Source: Paenibacillus sacheonensis (GTDB lineage Bacteria; Bacillota; Bacilli; Paenibacillales; Paenibacillaceae). Taken from it: a DNA stretch of 64,000 nucleotides. Location of the stretch: NCBI RefSeq assembly GCF_009909195.1, contig NZ_JAAAMU010000007.1, positions 310,001 to 374,000 of the forward strand. The letters are read 5' to 3'. The first letter of the stretch is position 1, and each line of letters starts with the position of its first letter. A program made the position numbers and the translations under genes. Under the pieces are notes generated by a model. It searched no databases, had not been told where the DNA came from, and worked only from the letters and a program-made list of their open reading frames with translations. This document shows positions 17,742 to 27,388 of the stretch, piece by piece.

Positions 17742-19042
17742 GTCATCGCCTCCCCGAAGCTGGTCCGCGGCTTGACGATCTGCCGGTTCCATACGGCGGC
17801 CTGCCCGTTCTTGATCACGCCGAACGTATGGTTGATGCCGAAATGGTACGGCAGATACGCGAGATTCGGCGCATCGAACAGCGCGACGTCCGCGCGTTTC
17901 CCGACCTCGATCGAACCGATCCCGGCGCCTCGCCCGATCGCGTTAGCCGCATTGATCGTGCAGGCCGTCAGGATCTCTTCCGGCGTCATCTTCAAGTTCA
18001 GCGATGCCAGCATGATCACGAGCTGCATCGACTCGCTCGGGCAAGAGCCGGGGTTATAATCCGTTGCCAGCGCAACGGGCAGATGGAACGCGTCGATCAT
18101 ATCCCGGGCACGAGCGTGCCTGTTCAGTCCCAGGTTAAACGACGTGCCTGGCAGCAGAACCGGAATGACGCCCGTTGACGCCAGCATGCGCAGTCCTTGG
18201 TCGGATGCAGCCAGCAGATGCTCGGCGGATATGGCTCCCAGCTCTCCTGCCAATTCGGCGCCGCCGAGCGATTCGATTTCGTCGGCGTGGATCTTGGGCA
18301 GCAGGCCGCAGCGCAGCCCCTCGAGCAGGATGCGGCGGGATTGCGCGACCGTGAAGACGTCCTGCTCGCAAAAGACATCGCAGAACTCGGCCAGTCCTGC
18401 TTCCGCGACCACCGGAAGCATCCCGCAAACAAGATCCGCGTACTCGCCCGAACGCCCCTTGTACTCGGCCGGGACCGCATGCGCGCCCATGAATGTCGAC
18501 ACCACGTCAAGCGGGTGGGTCTCGCCCAGCCGTTTCGCAACGCGCAGCTGCTTCAGCTCGTCTTCCAGGGAAAGCCCGTACCCGCTCTTTGCTTCCACCG
18601 TCGTGACGCCCTGCAGCAGCATGATATCTAGGCTTCGGTACGCCTTCTCGTACAGCGCCTCTTCGCTCGCCGCGCGGGTCGCTTGAACGGTGCTGAGAAT
18701 GCCGCCGCCCTGCGCCAATATCTCCAAATAAGGCATGCCGGCGCGTTTGAGCGGCAGCTCGTGCTCGCGCGATCCGCCGTGCACCAGATGCGTATGCGGA
18801 TCGATGAGGCCAGGCGTGGCCAAACAGCCGCGCGCGTCGAGCGTTTCCGCGATTTGCGCGCCTTTCAGCCCGCTCAGCACTTCCGCTTCGGGACCGACAA
18901 ATACGATCAGGCCATCCCGGATTGCGATCGCCGCCTCCGGAATTCGCCGGATCTCGTTCATCGCATGCCCGGAGCGCGGCGCGTTCCCGACCGGTGTAAC
19001 CAAGCTGCCGATGCCTGTCAATAACAGGTCGATTCGTTCGAT
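17738..19042 (-). CDS. hutI: Imidazolonepropionase, apparent ATC start
   Basis: HutI hydrolyses 4-imidazolone-5-propanoate to N-formimidoyl-glutamate. The product has the amidohydrolase metal motif DPHTHLVHGG, KIHADEIESLGGAEL, and ALATDYNPGSCPSE, and aligns from memory along the whole Bacillus HutI. No ATG, GTG or TTG lies near the expected N-terminus. A strong GGGAGG lies eight bases before an in-frame ATC at 19042, and starting there (IERIDLLLTGIG) matches the Bacillus protein's N-terminus. The next in-frame ATG, at 19159, is deep inside hutU. An ATC start would make 434 residues with probable low initiation; a mutated start or sequence error is the alternative. Confidence 0.9.
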   Translation of the reverse strand: MERIDLLLTGIGSLVTPVGNAPRSGHAMNEIRRIPEAAIAIRDGLIVFVGPEAEVLSGLKGAQIAETLDARGCLATPGLIDPHTHLVHGGSREHELPLKRAGMPYLEILAQGGGILSTVQATRAASEEALYEKAYRSLDIMLLQGVTTVEAKSGYGLSLEDELKQLRVAKRLGETHPLDVVSTFMGAHAVPAEYKGRSGEYADLVCGMLPVVAEAGLAEFCDVFCEQDVFTVAQSRRILLEGLRCGLLPKIHADEIESLGGAELAGELGAISAEHLLAASDQGLRMLASTGVIPVLLPGTSFNLGLNRHARARDMIDAFHLPVALATDYNPGSCPSESMQLVIMLASLNLKMTPEEILTACTINAANAIGRGAGIGSIEVGKRADVALFDAPNLAYLPYHFGINHTFGVIKNGQAAVWNRQIVKPRTSFGEAMT

Positions 19043-19076
19043 GGTTATCGCCTCCCGTTTATAGCGATTCTTCTGG

Positions 19077-20759
19077 TTAGACCGATTCGCCGCGCATCGG
19101 CATGCGGATGCCGTGCTGTTCCGCGGTCGCGATCGCTTCGCCGTAACCGGCGTCCGCATGGCGAATGACGCCCATGCCCGGATCGGACGTCAGCACGCAG
19201 CGCAGCCGTTCGTCCGCCTCGTCTGTGCCGTCGGCCACGACGACCATGCCGGCATGCAGGGAGTAGCCCATGCCGACGCCGCCTCCATGATGCACGGATA
19301 CCCAGGACGCGCCAGCGGACGTATTGACGAGCGCGTTCAGAATCGCCCAGTCGCCGACCGCGTCGGAGCCGTCCTTCATCGCCTCCGTCTCCCTGTTCGG
19401 CGAAGCCACGGAGCCGCAGTCCAAGTGGTCGCGGCCGATCACGACCGGGGCTTTCAGCTCGCCCTGACGGACCATCTCGTTCAGCGCGAGACCGAACCTC
19501 GCCCGTTCTCCGTAACCGAGCCAACAGATGCGCGCCGGAAGTCCCTGGAACGCGACGCGCTCTTGGGCCATCTCGATCCAGCGGCGCAGACGGTCATTCT
19601 CCGGGAACAGGCGGAGGACGAGTTCATCCGTCTTGCGAATGTCTTCCGGGTCTCCGGAGAGCGCGGCCCAGCGGAACGGGCCTTTGCCTTCGCAAAACAA
19701 GGGACGGATATAGGCCGGCACGAAGCCCGGGATATCGAATGCGTCCGTCACGCCTTCGTCGAACGCGGCTTGACGAATGTTGTTGCCGTAGTCGAACACG
19801 ACGGAGCCTGCCTGCCGCAGGTCGAGCATCGCCCTGACGTGAGTCGCCATGCTTGCCTTGGCCAGCCGAACGCAGCGTTCGGGATCGGCCGCCCTCAAGG
19901 CCGCCGCTTCTTCCAACGTGAAGCCTGCCGGAATATAACCGACGAGCGGATCATGCGCGGAAGTCTGATCCGTTACGAAATCCGGCTTGATCCCCCGGCG
20001 AACGAACTCCGGATACACGTCCGCCGCATTCCCCACGAGACCGATCGCGAGCGCTCGCCGTTCGGTAACCGCCTGCCCGGCCAAAGCCAGCGCTTCCTCC
20101 AGCGTTTCGGCCAACACGTCGCAGTACCTCGTCTGGATGCGCCGTTCGATTCGGCCGCGATCGGCCTCGACGGCGATGACGACGCCTTCGTTCATCGTGA
20201 CCGCGAGCGGCTGCGCGCCGCCCATGCCGCCCAAGCCGGCCGTCAACGTCAGCGTGCCCTTCAACGAACCGCCCGTATGCTGACGGGCCGCTTCGGCGAA
20301 CGTTTCGTACGTGCCCTGAAGGATTCCCTGCGTCCCGATATAGATCCAGCTGCCCGCGGTCATCTGTCCGTACATCATCAGCCCTTTGCGCTCCAGCTCG
20401 CGAAAATGCTCCCACGTCGCCCATTTCGGCACGAGGACGGAGTTGGACAGCAGCACGCGGGGCGCGCGTTCGTGCGTCCGGAAGACGCCGACCGGCTTGC
20501 CGGACTGAACGAGCAGCGTCTCGTCGTTCGCGAGCCGCCGCAGCTCGCGAACGATGGCGTCGTAAGCAGACCAGCTTCGCGCCGCCTTTCCGATGCCGCC
20601 GTAGACGACCAGCTCCTCGGGTCGTTCCGCGACGTCGGGATCCAGATTATTCATCAGCATGCGAAGGGCCGCTTCCTGTGCCCAGCCCTTGCAGGATAAT
20701 TCCGTGCCGCGCGGGGCGCGAATCTCGCGTCTCGGATCGGATGGCTTGCTCGTCGTCAT
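19077..20759 (-). CDS. hutU: Urocanate hydratase
   Basis: HutU converts urocanate to 4-imidazolone-5-propanoate using tightly bound NAD. The 560-residue length is standard. Typical family segments include [18 protein letters not shown] at the N-terminus, the glycine-rich [14 protein letters not shown] of the NAD site, and [15 protein letters not shown] near the C-terminus. The ATG at 20759 follows GGGAGG. It sits 34 bases after hutH and 34 bases before the apparent hutI start. Confidence 0.97.
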   Translation of the reverse strand: MTTSKPSDPRREIRAPRGTELSCKGWAQEAALRMLMNNLDPDVAERPEELVVYGGIGKAARSWSAYDAIVRELRRLANDETLLVQSGKPVGVFRTHERAPRVLLSNSVLVPKWATWEHFRELERKGLMMYGQMTAGSWIYIGTQGILQGTYETFAEAARQHTGGSLKGTLTLTAGLGGMGGAQPLAVTMNEGVVIAVEADRGRIERRIQTRYCDVLAETLEEALALAGQAVTERRALAIGLVGNAADVYPEFVRRGIKPDFVTDQTSAHDPLVGYIPAGFTLEEAAALRAADPERCVRLAKASMATHVRAMLDLRQAGSVVFDYGNNIRQAAFDEGVTDAFDIPGFVPAYIRPLFCEGKGPFRWAALSGDPEDIRKTDELVLRLFPENDRLRRWIEMAQERVAFQGLPARICWLGYGERARFGLALNEMVRQGELKAPVVIGRDHLDCGSVASPNRETEAMKDGSDAVGDWAILNALVNTSAGASWVSVHHGGGVGMGYSLHAGMVVVADGTDEADERLRCVLTSDPGMGVIRHADAGYGEAIATAEQHGIRMPMRGESV

Positions 20760-20793
20760 AGCGCGTTCCTCCCTTGGCTTAGCTTGCGATTAG

Positions 20794-22323
20794 TCAATAC
20801 AACGGGCCGGCTGCGGCCTCTACCGCGACCAACCACTCGCCGGACAACAAGGCGGCAGCCGTGCGCTCGATATCTTGGGACAAGGACCGATCGTCGACGA
20901 CCGGCCGAACGCGCGCGCGCAGCTGATCGTAGAGCGCTCGGGTCGCTGGCGCCAGGCCGTCGGCACCGACGAATTCAGAAGCCTCCGCCGCGCAAATGAG
21001 CTCGATCGCCAGTACTTTGGCAGCGTTGTCGACGACCTGCACCGCATGCCTTGCCGCCGTCGTTCCCATGGACACATGGTCTTCCTGATTGGCCGAGGAA
21101 GGGATCGAATCGACGCTCGAGGGGTGCGCGAGCACTTTGTTCTCGGAGACGAGCGAGGCGCTGACGTACTGCGTGATCATCAAGCCCGACGCGATGCCCG
21201 GCGCATGGCTGAGAAAGGAAGGCAGCCCGCCCGACAGCGCCGGATTCACGAGCCTCTCGGTGCGCCGCTCGGATATGTTCGCGAGCTCGCTCATGCCGAT
21301 CTTGAGAAAGTCCATCGCGAACGCGATCGGCTGGCCGTGGAAATTGCCGCTCGAGACGACCATGCCCTCCTCGAGGAACAAGAGCGGATTGTCCGTGGCG
21401 GAATTGATCTCGATCGTCAGCTTATCCCGCACGTACTCCAGCGTTTGCCGGGTAGCGCCATGTACCTGGGGCAGGCAGCGGAGCGAGTAGGCGTCCTGGA
21501 CCCGGATCTCGCCCTGCCGCGTGGTCAATCGGCTCCCCTTCAGCAGCGCGCGGAGATTCTTCGCCACGCCGATCTGTTCGGGATAGGGGCGCGCGCGGTG
21601 GACCTCCTCCGCGAATGCCTCCGGGATGCCGCGCAGGCATTCCAAGGTGAGCGCCGCGATCGCGTCGGCGATCCGGGCCAACCGGCGCGATCGCATGAAG
21701 GTCAACGTCCCGATCGCGGTCATCGCTTGCGTGCCGTTAATGAGCGCGAGCCCTTCTTTGGCCTGCAGCGCGATCGGCCGGAGTCCGGCCCGGACCAGCG
21801 CTTCCCCTCCCGGAAGCCGTTCGCCCAAGTAATAAGCCTCTCCTTCGCCCATCAGCACGAGCGCGAGATGGGACAACGGCGCCAGGTCGCCGCTCGCGCC
21901 GAGCGAACCTTGTTCCGGCACGACCGGGTGCACGCCGCGGTTGACGCAGTCGATCAGCAGCTGCAGCACTGCAAGGCGAATGCCGGAATACCCTTTGGCG
22001 AGCGCATTCGCGCGCAGCAGCATGAGCGCCCGTACGGTCTCCTCCGGCAGCGGGCGGCCGACGGCGCAGGCATGGCTGCGAATTAAATTGATTTGCAGCC
22101 TCGCGGTATCCTGCGGCGAGATCAGCACGTCGCTGAATTTCCCGAATCCGGTGTTTACGCCATACACGACTTTACCGGCGGACGCCAGCTCCTCCGCCAT
22201 CTCGCGGCAGCGCCCGACGCGTTCGCCCGCTTCGCCGCTCAGCACGACTTCCCGAAGTTCAACGGCGACTTCCATGACCGCTTCAGGCGTCAGATTCCGT
22301 CCGTCCAGGATGACAGGCGTCAT
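20794..22323 (-). CDS. hutH: Histidine ammonia-lyase
   Basis: HutH deaminates histidine to urocanate, the first step of the pathway. The 509-residue product contains the Ala143-Ser144-Gly145 triad (GSLGASGDLAPLSH), which cyclises to the MIO electrophile, plus YGVNTGFG and SSANQEDHVSMG. The start is the ATG at 22323, preceded by AGAGGGG; the frame runs 63 bases further upstream without another good ribosome site. No hutP (antiterminator) or hutM (permease) gene is next to it, unlike in Bacillus subtilis. Confidence 0.96.
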   Translation of the reverse strand: MTPVILDGRNLTPEAVMEVAVELREVVLSGEAGERVGRCREMAEELASAGKVVYGVNTGFGKFSDVLISPQDTARLQINLIRSHACAVGRPLPEETVRALMLLRANALAKGYSGIRLAVLQLLIDCVNRGVHPVVPEQGSLGASGDLAPLSHLALVLMGEGEAYYLGERLPGGEALVRAGLRPIALQAKEGLALINGTQAMTAIGTLTFMRSRRLARIADAIAALTLECLRGIPEAFAEEVHRARPYPEQIGVAKNLRALLKGSRLTTRQGEIRVQDAYSLRCLPQVHGATRQTLEYVRDKLTIEINSATDNPLLFLEEGMVVSSGNFHGQPIAFAMDFLKIGMSELANISERRTERLVNPALSGGLPSFLSHAPGIASGLMITQYVSASLVSENKVLAHPSSVDSIPSSANQEDHVSMGTTAARHAVQVVDNAAKVLAIELICAAEASEFVGADGLAPATRALYDQLRARVRPVVDDRSLSQDIERTAAALLSGEWLVAVEAAAGPLY

Positions 22324-22390
22324 AGCAGCACCCCTCTCTTGTTGTAGCGGCAACTTTGCGGTTCGTTTCCTTTCTTGCTTTACCATAAGA

Positions 22391-22435
22391 AAGGGACCGT
22401 GCGGAAGCTGTCAGCTTCCGCGCGGTCCCTTTTTG
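22391..22435. terminator. Strong bidirectional terminator between rph and hutH
   Basis: Two 20-base arms (22391-22410 and 22412-22431) pair with a single G-T wobble. T runs follow on both strands, the better one on the plus strand (TTTTTGCG). It lies about 145 bases after the rph stop and 70 bases before hutH. It probably insulates hut from rph transcription. A regulatory role as a hut leader attenuator, like the Bacillus hutP-hutH terminator, is possible but unsupported. Confidence 0.85.
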
Positions 22436-22577
22436 CGAAGGGTACTATGCGATTGTCCCGTATCAAGCTTTCGCCCATGCCTCATCGCGACCCACTCATT
22501 TCCGTTCGATTGGCGGTTCGAATCCCTTTCATTGTCGCCCGTGGACAAGAATGCTGTCAATGGTTTCCTGCCGCCGG

Positions 22578-25175
22578 TCACATAAGTTCAACGTACCCTT
22601 CCGTGCCGTTCACGCGAATTCGCTGCCCGTCTTGAATCAGCTTGGTCGCATGCTCCACGCCGACGACGGCCGGCAATCCATATTCGCGCGCGATCACGGA
22701 TCCGTGGGTCATCAGTCCGCCGACTTCGGCGACAAGGCCTTTGATCGCGACGAACAACGGCGTCCAGCTGGGGTCGGTAAAGGAAGTGACCAAGATATCT
22801 CCTTCTTCCAGCTCGGCATCCGCCATGTTCAAGATGACGCGCGCGCGTCCCTCTATGACGCCGGAAGAAACCGCTAGGCCTGCAATCGCGCCGGCCGGGA
22901 GATGTTCCCGGTTGTACTTACCCGCGATGATTTCGCCTTCGGACGTCATCACGCGCGGCGGCGTGAGCTTCGCATAGAGCTTGTACTCTTCTTTCCGCTG
23001 GCCGATGATCCCTTCATCCAGCGTATTCGTGCGCACGAGATCGCGAAGCTCTTCGAAAGCCAGATAGTAAATATCTTCGGTTTCGCGAATGACGCCCGCC
23101 GCCGCGAGGCGTTCGGCTTCTCTCGATAAAGACTGCTTATAGACGAAGTAACGGCTCACCATGCCGTATTTGGGATATTCCCGATAGCCGATGTAATGCC
23201 GGACGAGATCGATCCGCCGTTTGGTTTCGGTGGCTTTATGTTCGCCATCCGGCAACTGCTTTAATCGGTCTAACAGTTCATGTTCTTTTGCTTCAGCTTC
23301 CCGCAGCCCTTGCTCGAATTTCCGTTTGCCTTCGCCAGGCTCGAAGCTTTTGACATTGCCCAGAATCAACGGTACAAGCGTACTTGGTTTCTCGCTCCAA
23401 CGCGTTCTCGTGATATCGATTTCGCCGGCGCAGCGCATGCCGTATTTGGCGAGATAAGCATGCATCGCATCCAGCGTTTCTTGGCCGCCGGCGAATTGGA
23501 GAAGTTCATCCAAGTTGAGATTCTCCTGCGCATGCTGCAGATAAGCGATGACTTCCGGATAAGGACGAACGACGTCCGCGACGTCCAATAGCGCCAAGCC
23601 CATCTCCGACGTAATATTGTTCGGTACCGATTGCGATATCGTGTCCGCCGCGTTCTTCTCGCCCAGCCACTCGTTCATTTTATCGTTGATCCAGGACGAG
23701 GCATTCATGGCAGCCATGAACACGCTCGAGCTTTGCGGGTCGAATAAGAGCTTCTTCAATTCCTGCATATCTTCCGCGATAAAATCGATTAACTCCGCCC
23801 CCGATTTCGTTCGGATGGTTTGTCGGAGCACTTCGATCGAGGTCTCGCTTCGTTTCATCAATTCCGAGACGATGGCCGGATCGCCGTCGGTCTGCGCCGG
23901 AAGATCGGCAAGGCTTCGCTGCGGACCCGGCGCGCCTCCGTCACGCTGCTGCAAGGGTATAAAATCCCGCTCGACGATCGTCGTGAGCGCGTCCTTGATA
24001 AGCGGATCGGACGGTCCGAACGTATGGATCAGCGTTTCTCTGCCTGCTGGCGAAGCCAGCATGGGCGTAGCGTCGACGAACAACCTCCCGCCCGCCGCTC
24101 GCATGGGCGCGCGCGTCGTCATGAGGTAGAACGACAAGCCCAACGGCCGCATGGGATCGGTCATCATTTGTTGATGCCCGACGGACAGATAGACGCGATT
24201 GGCCTCGTCGCTCGCTTCGGGGACGGGGTATAACGTCGTGATCGGCCGGCTTTGTACGATATAGAAGGTATCCTGGTCCAAACACCATTCGATGTCTTGG
24301 GGGCTGCCATAATAAGCTTCGATCCGTCTTCCGATGCGCGCCAGCCGTAAAATTTGTTCATCCGTCAGCGCGGGAGTCATTTGCCGATCCGGATCGACCG
24401 GTTTCGTTTCCGTACCGCCTTCCTGTCGTCCATAAATCGCTAATTTCTTGGCTTCGATCCGCTTGTCGACGATTTCCCCTTCCCGTACGCGATAGCCGTC
24501 GGCCGTTACCAACCCGGACACCAGCGCTTCTCCTAGTCCAAAGCCGGCATCGATCGATACGACCTTACGATTGGAGGTTACCGGATCCGCGGTAAACAAA
24601 ATCCCCGACGCCTGAGGGAAAACCATCCGTTGCACGATCACGGATAGATAAACTTGCCGGTGGTCAAAGCCGTTTTGCATCCGATAGATGACCGCGCGAT
24701 CCGTGAACAAGGAAGCCCAGCATTTGCCGATATGCCGCATGATGGCGTCTTGGCCGATGATATTCAAGTAGGTGTCTTGTTGACCGGCGAACGAAGCATG
24801 CGGCAAATCTTCGGCAGTCGCACTGGAGCGCACGGCATAAGCATGTTCCTCGCCAAACAAGGAGAGGTAGCGCGCAATGGCCTGCCCCACGCCGGACGGC
24901 ATGCCGGCTTCGATAATGATCCGCCGAATCTCGCCGCTGATCTCGCCAATCTGAACGCGGTCTTCGACTTTCAGGGCGGTCAGCCGCTCCAGCAATACCC
25001 GATACGTTTCGTTTGATTCGATGGCTGCCCGATAGCCGGCCGTGGTCACGCAAAATCCGGCCGGCACATGGATGCCTTCGACTTTGGATAACTCCCCTAA
25101 ATTGAACCCCTTGCCGCCAACGAGCACGTGCTGCGTTGGATCGATTTCCTGGAAGCCGAGAACCAATGATTCCAT
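22578..25175 (-). CDS. rph: Rifampicin phosphotransferase
   Basis: Rph inactivates rifamycins by ATP-dependent phosphorylation at the ansa-bridge C21 hydroxyl. The 865-residue product has the three domains of the family: an ATP-grasp part (VGGKGFNLGELS, AVRSSATAEDLPHASFAGQ, IEWCLDQDTFYIVQSRPITT), a central rifamycin-binding part (GHQQMMTDPMRPLGLSFYLMT), and a C-terminal swivelling domain with the phospho-accepting His near residue 824 (GGLMTHGSVIAREYGLP). Length and sequence match Listeria Rph closely from memory, rather than PEP synthase, which has the same architecture. It stands alone, with a terminator downstream. I could not find the conserved rifamycin-associated palindrome upstream. 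Confidence 0.93.
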   Translation of the reverse strand: MESLVLGFQEIDPTQHVLVGGKGFNLGELSKVEGIHVPAGFCVTTAGYRAAIESNETYRVLLERLTALKVEDRVQIGEISGEIRRIIIEAGMPSGVGQAIARYLSLFGEEHAYAVRSSATAEDLPHASFAGQQDTYLNIIGQDAIMRHIGKCWASLFTDRAVIYRMQNGFDHRQVYLSVIVQRMVFPQASGILFTADPVTSNRKVVSIDAGFGLGEALVSGLVTADGYRVREGEIVDKRIEAKKLAIYGRQEGGTETKPVDPDRQMTPALTDEQILRLARIGRRIEAYYGSPQDIEWCLDQDTFYIVQSRPITTLYPVPEASDEANRVYLSVGHQQMMTDPMRPLGLSFYLMTTRAPMRAAGGRLFVDATPMLASPAGRETLIHTFGPSDPLIKDALTTIVERDFIPLQQRDGGAPGPQRSLADLPAQTDGDPAIVSELMKRSETSIEVLRQTIRTKSGAELIDFIAEDMQELKKLLFDPQSSSVFMAAMNASSWINDKMNEWLGEKNAADTISQSVPNNITSEMGLALLDVADVVRPYPEVIAYLQHAQENLNLDELLQFAGGQETLDAMHAYLAKYGMRCAGEIDITRTRWSEKPSTLVPLILGNVKSFEPGEGKRKFEQGLREAEAKEHELLDRLKQLPDGEHKATETKRRIDLVRHYIGYREYPKYGMVSRYFVYKQSLSREAERLAAAGVIRETEDIYYLAFEELRDLVRTNTLDEGIIGQRKEEYKLYAKLTPPRVMTSEGEIIAGKYNREHLPAGAIAGLAVSSGVIEGRARVILNMADAELEEGDILVTSFTDPSWTPLFVAIKGLVAEVGGLMTHGSVIAREYGLPAVVGVEHATKLIQDGQRIRVNGTEGYVELM

Positions 25176-25328
25176 TCAACATCTCTCCCCGATCCTTCGA
25201 ATAAAAACATTTGACTAAAACATACAGGCGTGGTACGATAAATATATAAGATGTAATTCTCATGCCTAATTAGATAAACCCAGTCGTGGATTGATTGTAT
25301 CATCACGTCTGTTTATATGCAATAACAA

Positions 25329-25363
25329 AGAACCCGAGCCGGAACGCTCAGGTTCTTTTTTTG
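25329..25363 (+). terminator. Terminator-like hairpin upstream of rph
   Basis: The arms AGAACCCGAGC and GCTCAGGTTCT (25329-25339, 25346-25356) pair with one mismatch and are followed by a long T run on the plus strand. No plus-strand gene precedes it, so it may be a barrier or the end of an unseen transcript. Confidence 0.6.
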
Positions 25364-25457
25364 ATTTTCGCATTGGATTTCCTTTTACGATCCATCCATT
25401 AATGCATCGTCATTCTCTGCCCACTGCCGCCTGGGTTCCCCTCCATGCTCGAATGTC

Positions 25458-25571
25458 ACATAGGGCTCGATTGCTAACGCGCGCTGCGAAACCACCTCAG
25501 ACTACATAGGGCTCGATTGCTAACGCGCACTGCGAAAGAACCTTAACTTCATAACGCTCGACTGCTAACGC
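25458..25571. repeat. Short direct repeats, GCTCGATTGCTAACGCG type
   Basis: Two 34-bp copies (25458-25491 and 25504-25537) differ at one position. A partial third copy (25550-25571) keeps CTCGACTGCTAACGC. The starts are 46 bases apart. They are non-coding. Confidence 0.8.
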
Positions 25572-25816
25572 TTGTATAGAAGCCTATTCGACTCGAAATT
25601 CCGGTTAATTTCAGCTAACGCTCGCCACAAGGCTTATTAAGAGAATTTACCCTGTCAATCAGCCCTTCTGCTCCTAATAGCGCCTGTCACAATCGTTAGC
25701 GCTTCGCAACCCGCATAATTCGCGAAATAGCATCACTGACAATCGTTACGGATCGTGCGGCCGCATGACCATCGGCAAAGTTCGTTTCGAATCCCCACTG
25801 ATACTGGTCGTTTTCA

Positions 25817-25908
25817 CATATCCGAAATCTCCGCCCGCAAAGGTTGCTTCCCCATATCCGGAATCCCGCCCGCACACTCGCTATTCTCATATCCGAAATC
25901 CTCGCCAG
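25817..25908. repeat. Short direct repeats, CATATCCGAAATC type
   Basis: Three degenerate copies start at 25817, 25853 and 25888, each CATATCC(G)GAATC followed by a CCGCC-rich stretch. The spacing is 35-36 bases. They are non-coding. Confidence 0.65.
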
Positions 25909-26061
25909 CCGTCATTCCCTACTCTTGATTTCAATTCATCGGTGCAAGCTTGTAGATCTCATCGGACGCAGCGCATCATCATTTCATAGAAACTGATCAT
26001 CTGAGTGTATGCCTTTTCGATCGCAAAACCCGTACACTGGTATCAACAAGGAGGTGGTTCG

Positions 26062-26775
26062 GTGCTGACATCGCAAGTGTTCGTCGGGAGTGTGTTCTTC
26101 GCCGGGATCCTTTCCTTCTTCTCGCCCTGCATCCTGCCCATGCTGCCCGTGTATCTGGCTCATCTCGGCGGCGCTGCCCCGGGGAAGGATTCGAGTACGG
26201 TCCAATGGGGAAAGCTCCGGCTTCATCCCTCATTGATCGGGAATACGTTGTTCTTCACGCTCGGAATATCCTTCGTATTCGTGCTGCTCGGCTTCGGAGC
26301 TGGCGGGCTCGGCAGCGTGATTAACGCTTCTTGGTTCATCACTGCCTGCGGAATCGTCGTCATAGCGTTCGGGCTGTTCCAGACGGGAATCGTCACGCTG
26401 CTCTTCCTGCAGCGCGAGAAGAAGCTCGCCGTCGCTTGGAAAGGGAAAACGGGCTTCGTCGCGGCATTCCTGCTCGGGTTTACGTTCAGCTTCGGTTGGA
26501 CGCCGTGCATCGGCCCCATTCTCGCAGCCGTGCTCAGTCTATCGGCCAGCGAAGGTTCCGCCTTGCAAGGCGGCGGCTACATGTTCGTGTATGCGCTCGG
26601 TCTAGCGATTCCGTTTCTCGTCCTATCGCTCTTCTCGGATGTGCTCGTCGGACGGCTTCGAGCCTTCAACAAGCATCTGCCGAAGCTCAAGGCCGTGTCC
26701 GGCTTGCTGCAGATCGCGATGGGCGTGCTGCTGATGACGAACAAGCTAAATATGATTACGGCGTGGTTGAGTTAA
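26062..26775 (+). CDS. ccdA: CcdA-type thiol-disulfide transmembrane transporter
   Basis: CcdA moves reducing electrons from cytoplasmic thioredoxin across the membrane to exported thioredoxin-like proteins. The start is the GTG at 26062, seven bases after AAGGAGG; the product is 237 residues with six membrane helices. The two redox cysteines lie in the family motifs FFSPCILPMLPVY and FGWTPCIGPILA. It is the first gene of an operon with an exported thioredoxin and a fused methionine sulfoxide reductase, so here it most likely powers methionine-sulfoxide repair rather than cytochrome c maturation. Confidence 0.93.
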   Translation: MLTSQVFVGSVFFAGILSFFSPCILPMLPVYLAHLGGAAPGKDSSTVQWGKLRLHPSLIGNTLFFTLGISFVFVLLGFGAGGLGSVINASWFITACGIVVIAFGLFQTGIVTLLFLQREKKLAVAWKGKTGFVAAFLLGFTFSFGWTPCIGPILAAVLSLSASEGSALQGGGYMFVYALGLAIPFLVLSLFSDVLVGRLRAFNKHLPKLKAVSGLLQIAMGVLLMTNKLNMITAWLS

Positions 26776-26800
26776 GGCACCGCGCCTAAGGAGGTTAACG

Positions 26801-27358
26801 ATGAATCGAACAAAATGGTCGCTGACCGTCTTCGCCCTGCTCTCCCTGCTGCTGCTAACGGCATGCGGCAGTATGAATTCCAATTCCGCCGCGGCGAATG
26901 CCACAAAAGCTGCCGCAGTCAACAAAGGCTCGGCGGCCCCGAATTTCGATCTGAAGGACTTGGACGGGAACGAGGTCACGCTGGCCAGTCTCGCCGGTCA
27001 GAAGGTCTATGTGAAATATTGGGCTTCGTGGTGTCCGATTTGCTTGGCGGGAATGGACGAATTGAATACGCTCGCGGGTCAAACGAACGATTTCAAAGTG
27101 ATCACGATCGTCAGTCCGAATTACAACGGCGAACAATCCGCGGCTGACTTTACGGAATGGTTCAGAGGGCTTCAGGCCGAGAATACGGGCAAGAACATTC
27201 GCGTGCTGTTGGATGAAGGCGGAAAATGGGCCAAAAAATTCGGCATTCGCGGCTACCCCACTTCCCTCTACATCGGTTCGGACGGCGTACTCGTCAAGAC
27301 GGCACCCGGCCAAAACGCCAATGAGGCCATTACGGACGCCTTCAAACAAATCTCGTAG
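26801..27358 (+). CDS. Exported TlpA/Etrx-like thioredoxin lipoprotein
   Basis: The 185-residue product has a lipoprotein signal peptide with lipobox LLTAC (lipid on C22) and a TlpA/AhpC-type thioredoxin fold. The active site is WASWCPIC (C78, C81), and the cis-proline is in IRGYPTSLYI. It should be anchored to the outer face of the membrane, where it accepts electrons from CcdA and reduces its partner. The partner is probably MsrAB, encoded 30 bases downstream. It resembles pneumococcal Etrx proteins. A good AAGGAGG precedes the ATG. Confidence 0.93.
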   Translation: MNRTKWSLTVFALLSLLLLTACGSMNSNSAAANATKAAAVNKGSAAPNFDLKDLDGNEVTLASLAGQKVYVKYWASWCPICLAGMDELNTLAGQTNDFKVITIVSPNYNGEQSAADFTEWFRGLQAENTGKNIRVLLDEGGKWAKKFGIRGYPTSLYIGSDGVLVKTAPGQNANEAITDAFKQIS

Positions 27359-27388
27359 AAACGAAGCTTATCACCGGGAGGGATTGAA

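Larger units (their letters stand above)
25176..26061. other. Gene-free region with short repeats
   Basis: No convincing gene lies in these 886 bases. They hold a terminator-like hairpin at 25329-25363, a set of 34-bp GCTCGATTGCTAACGCG repeats at 25458-25571, and a set of about 35-bp CATATCCGAAATC repeats at 25817-25908. Confidence 0.7.

Noticed and set aside
19113..20699. 528-residue plus-strand open frame
   Set aside because: It is antisense to hutU and arises from high-GC codon bias.
22515..22545. tRNA T-arm-like string GGTTCGAATCCC
   Set aside because: The flanking bases cannot form the T stem, and no anticodon or acceptor arm is present nearby.
25176..25330. Rifamycin-associated element upstream of rph
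   Set aside because: I looked for the conserved GC-rich palindrome and did not see it; a mismatch-tolerant search was not possible.
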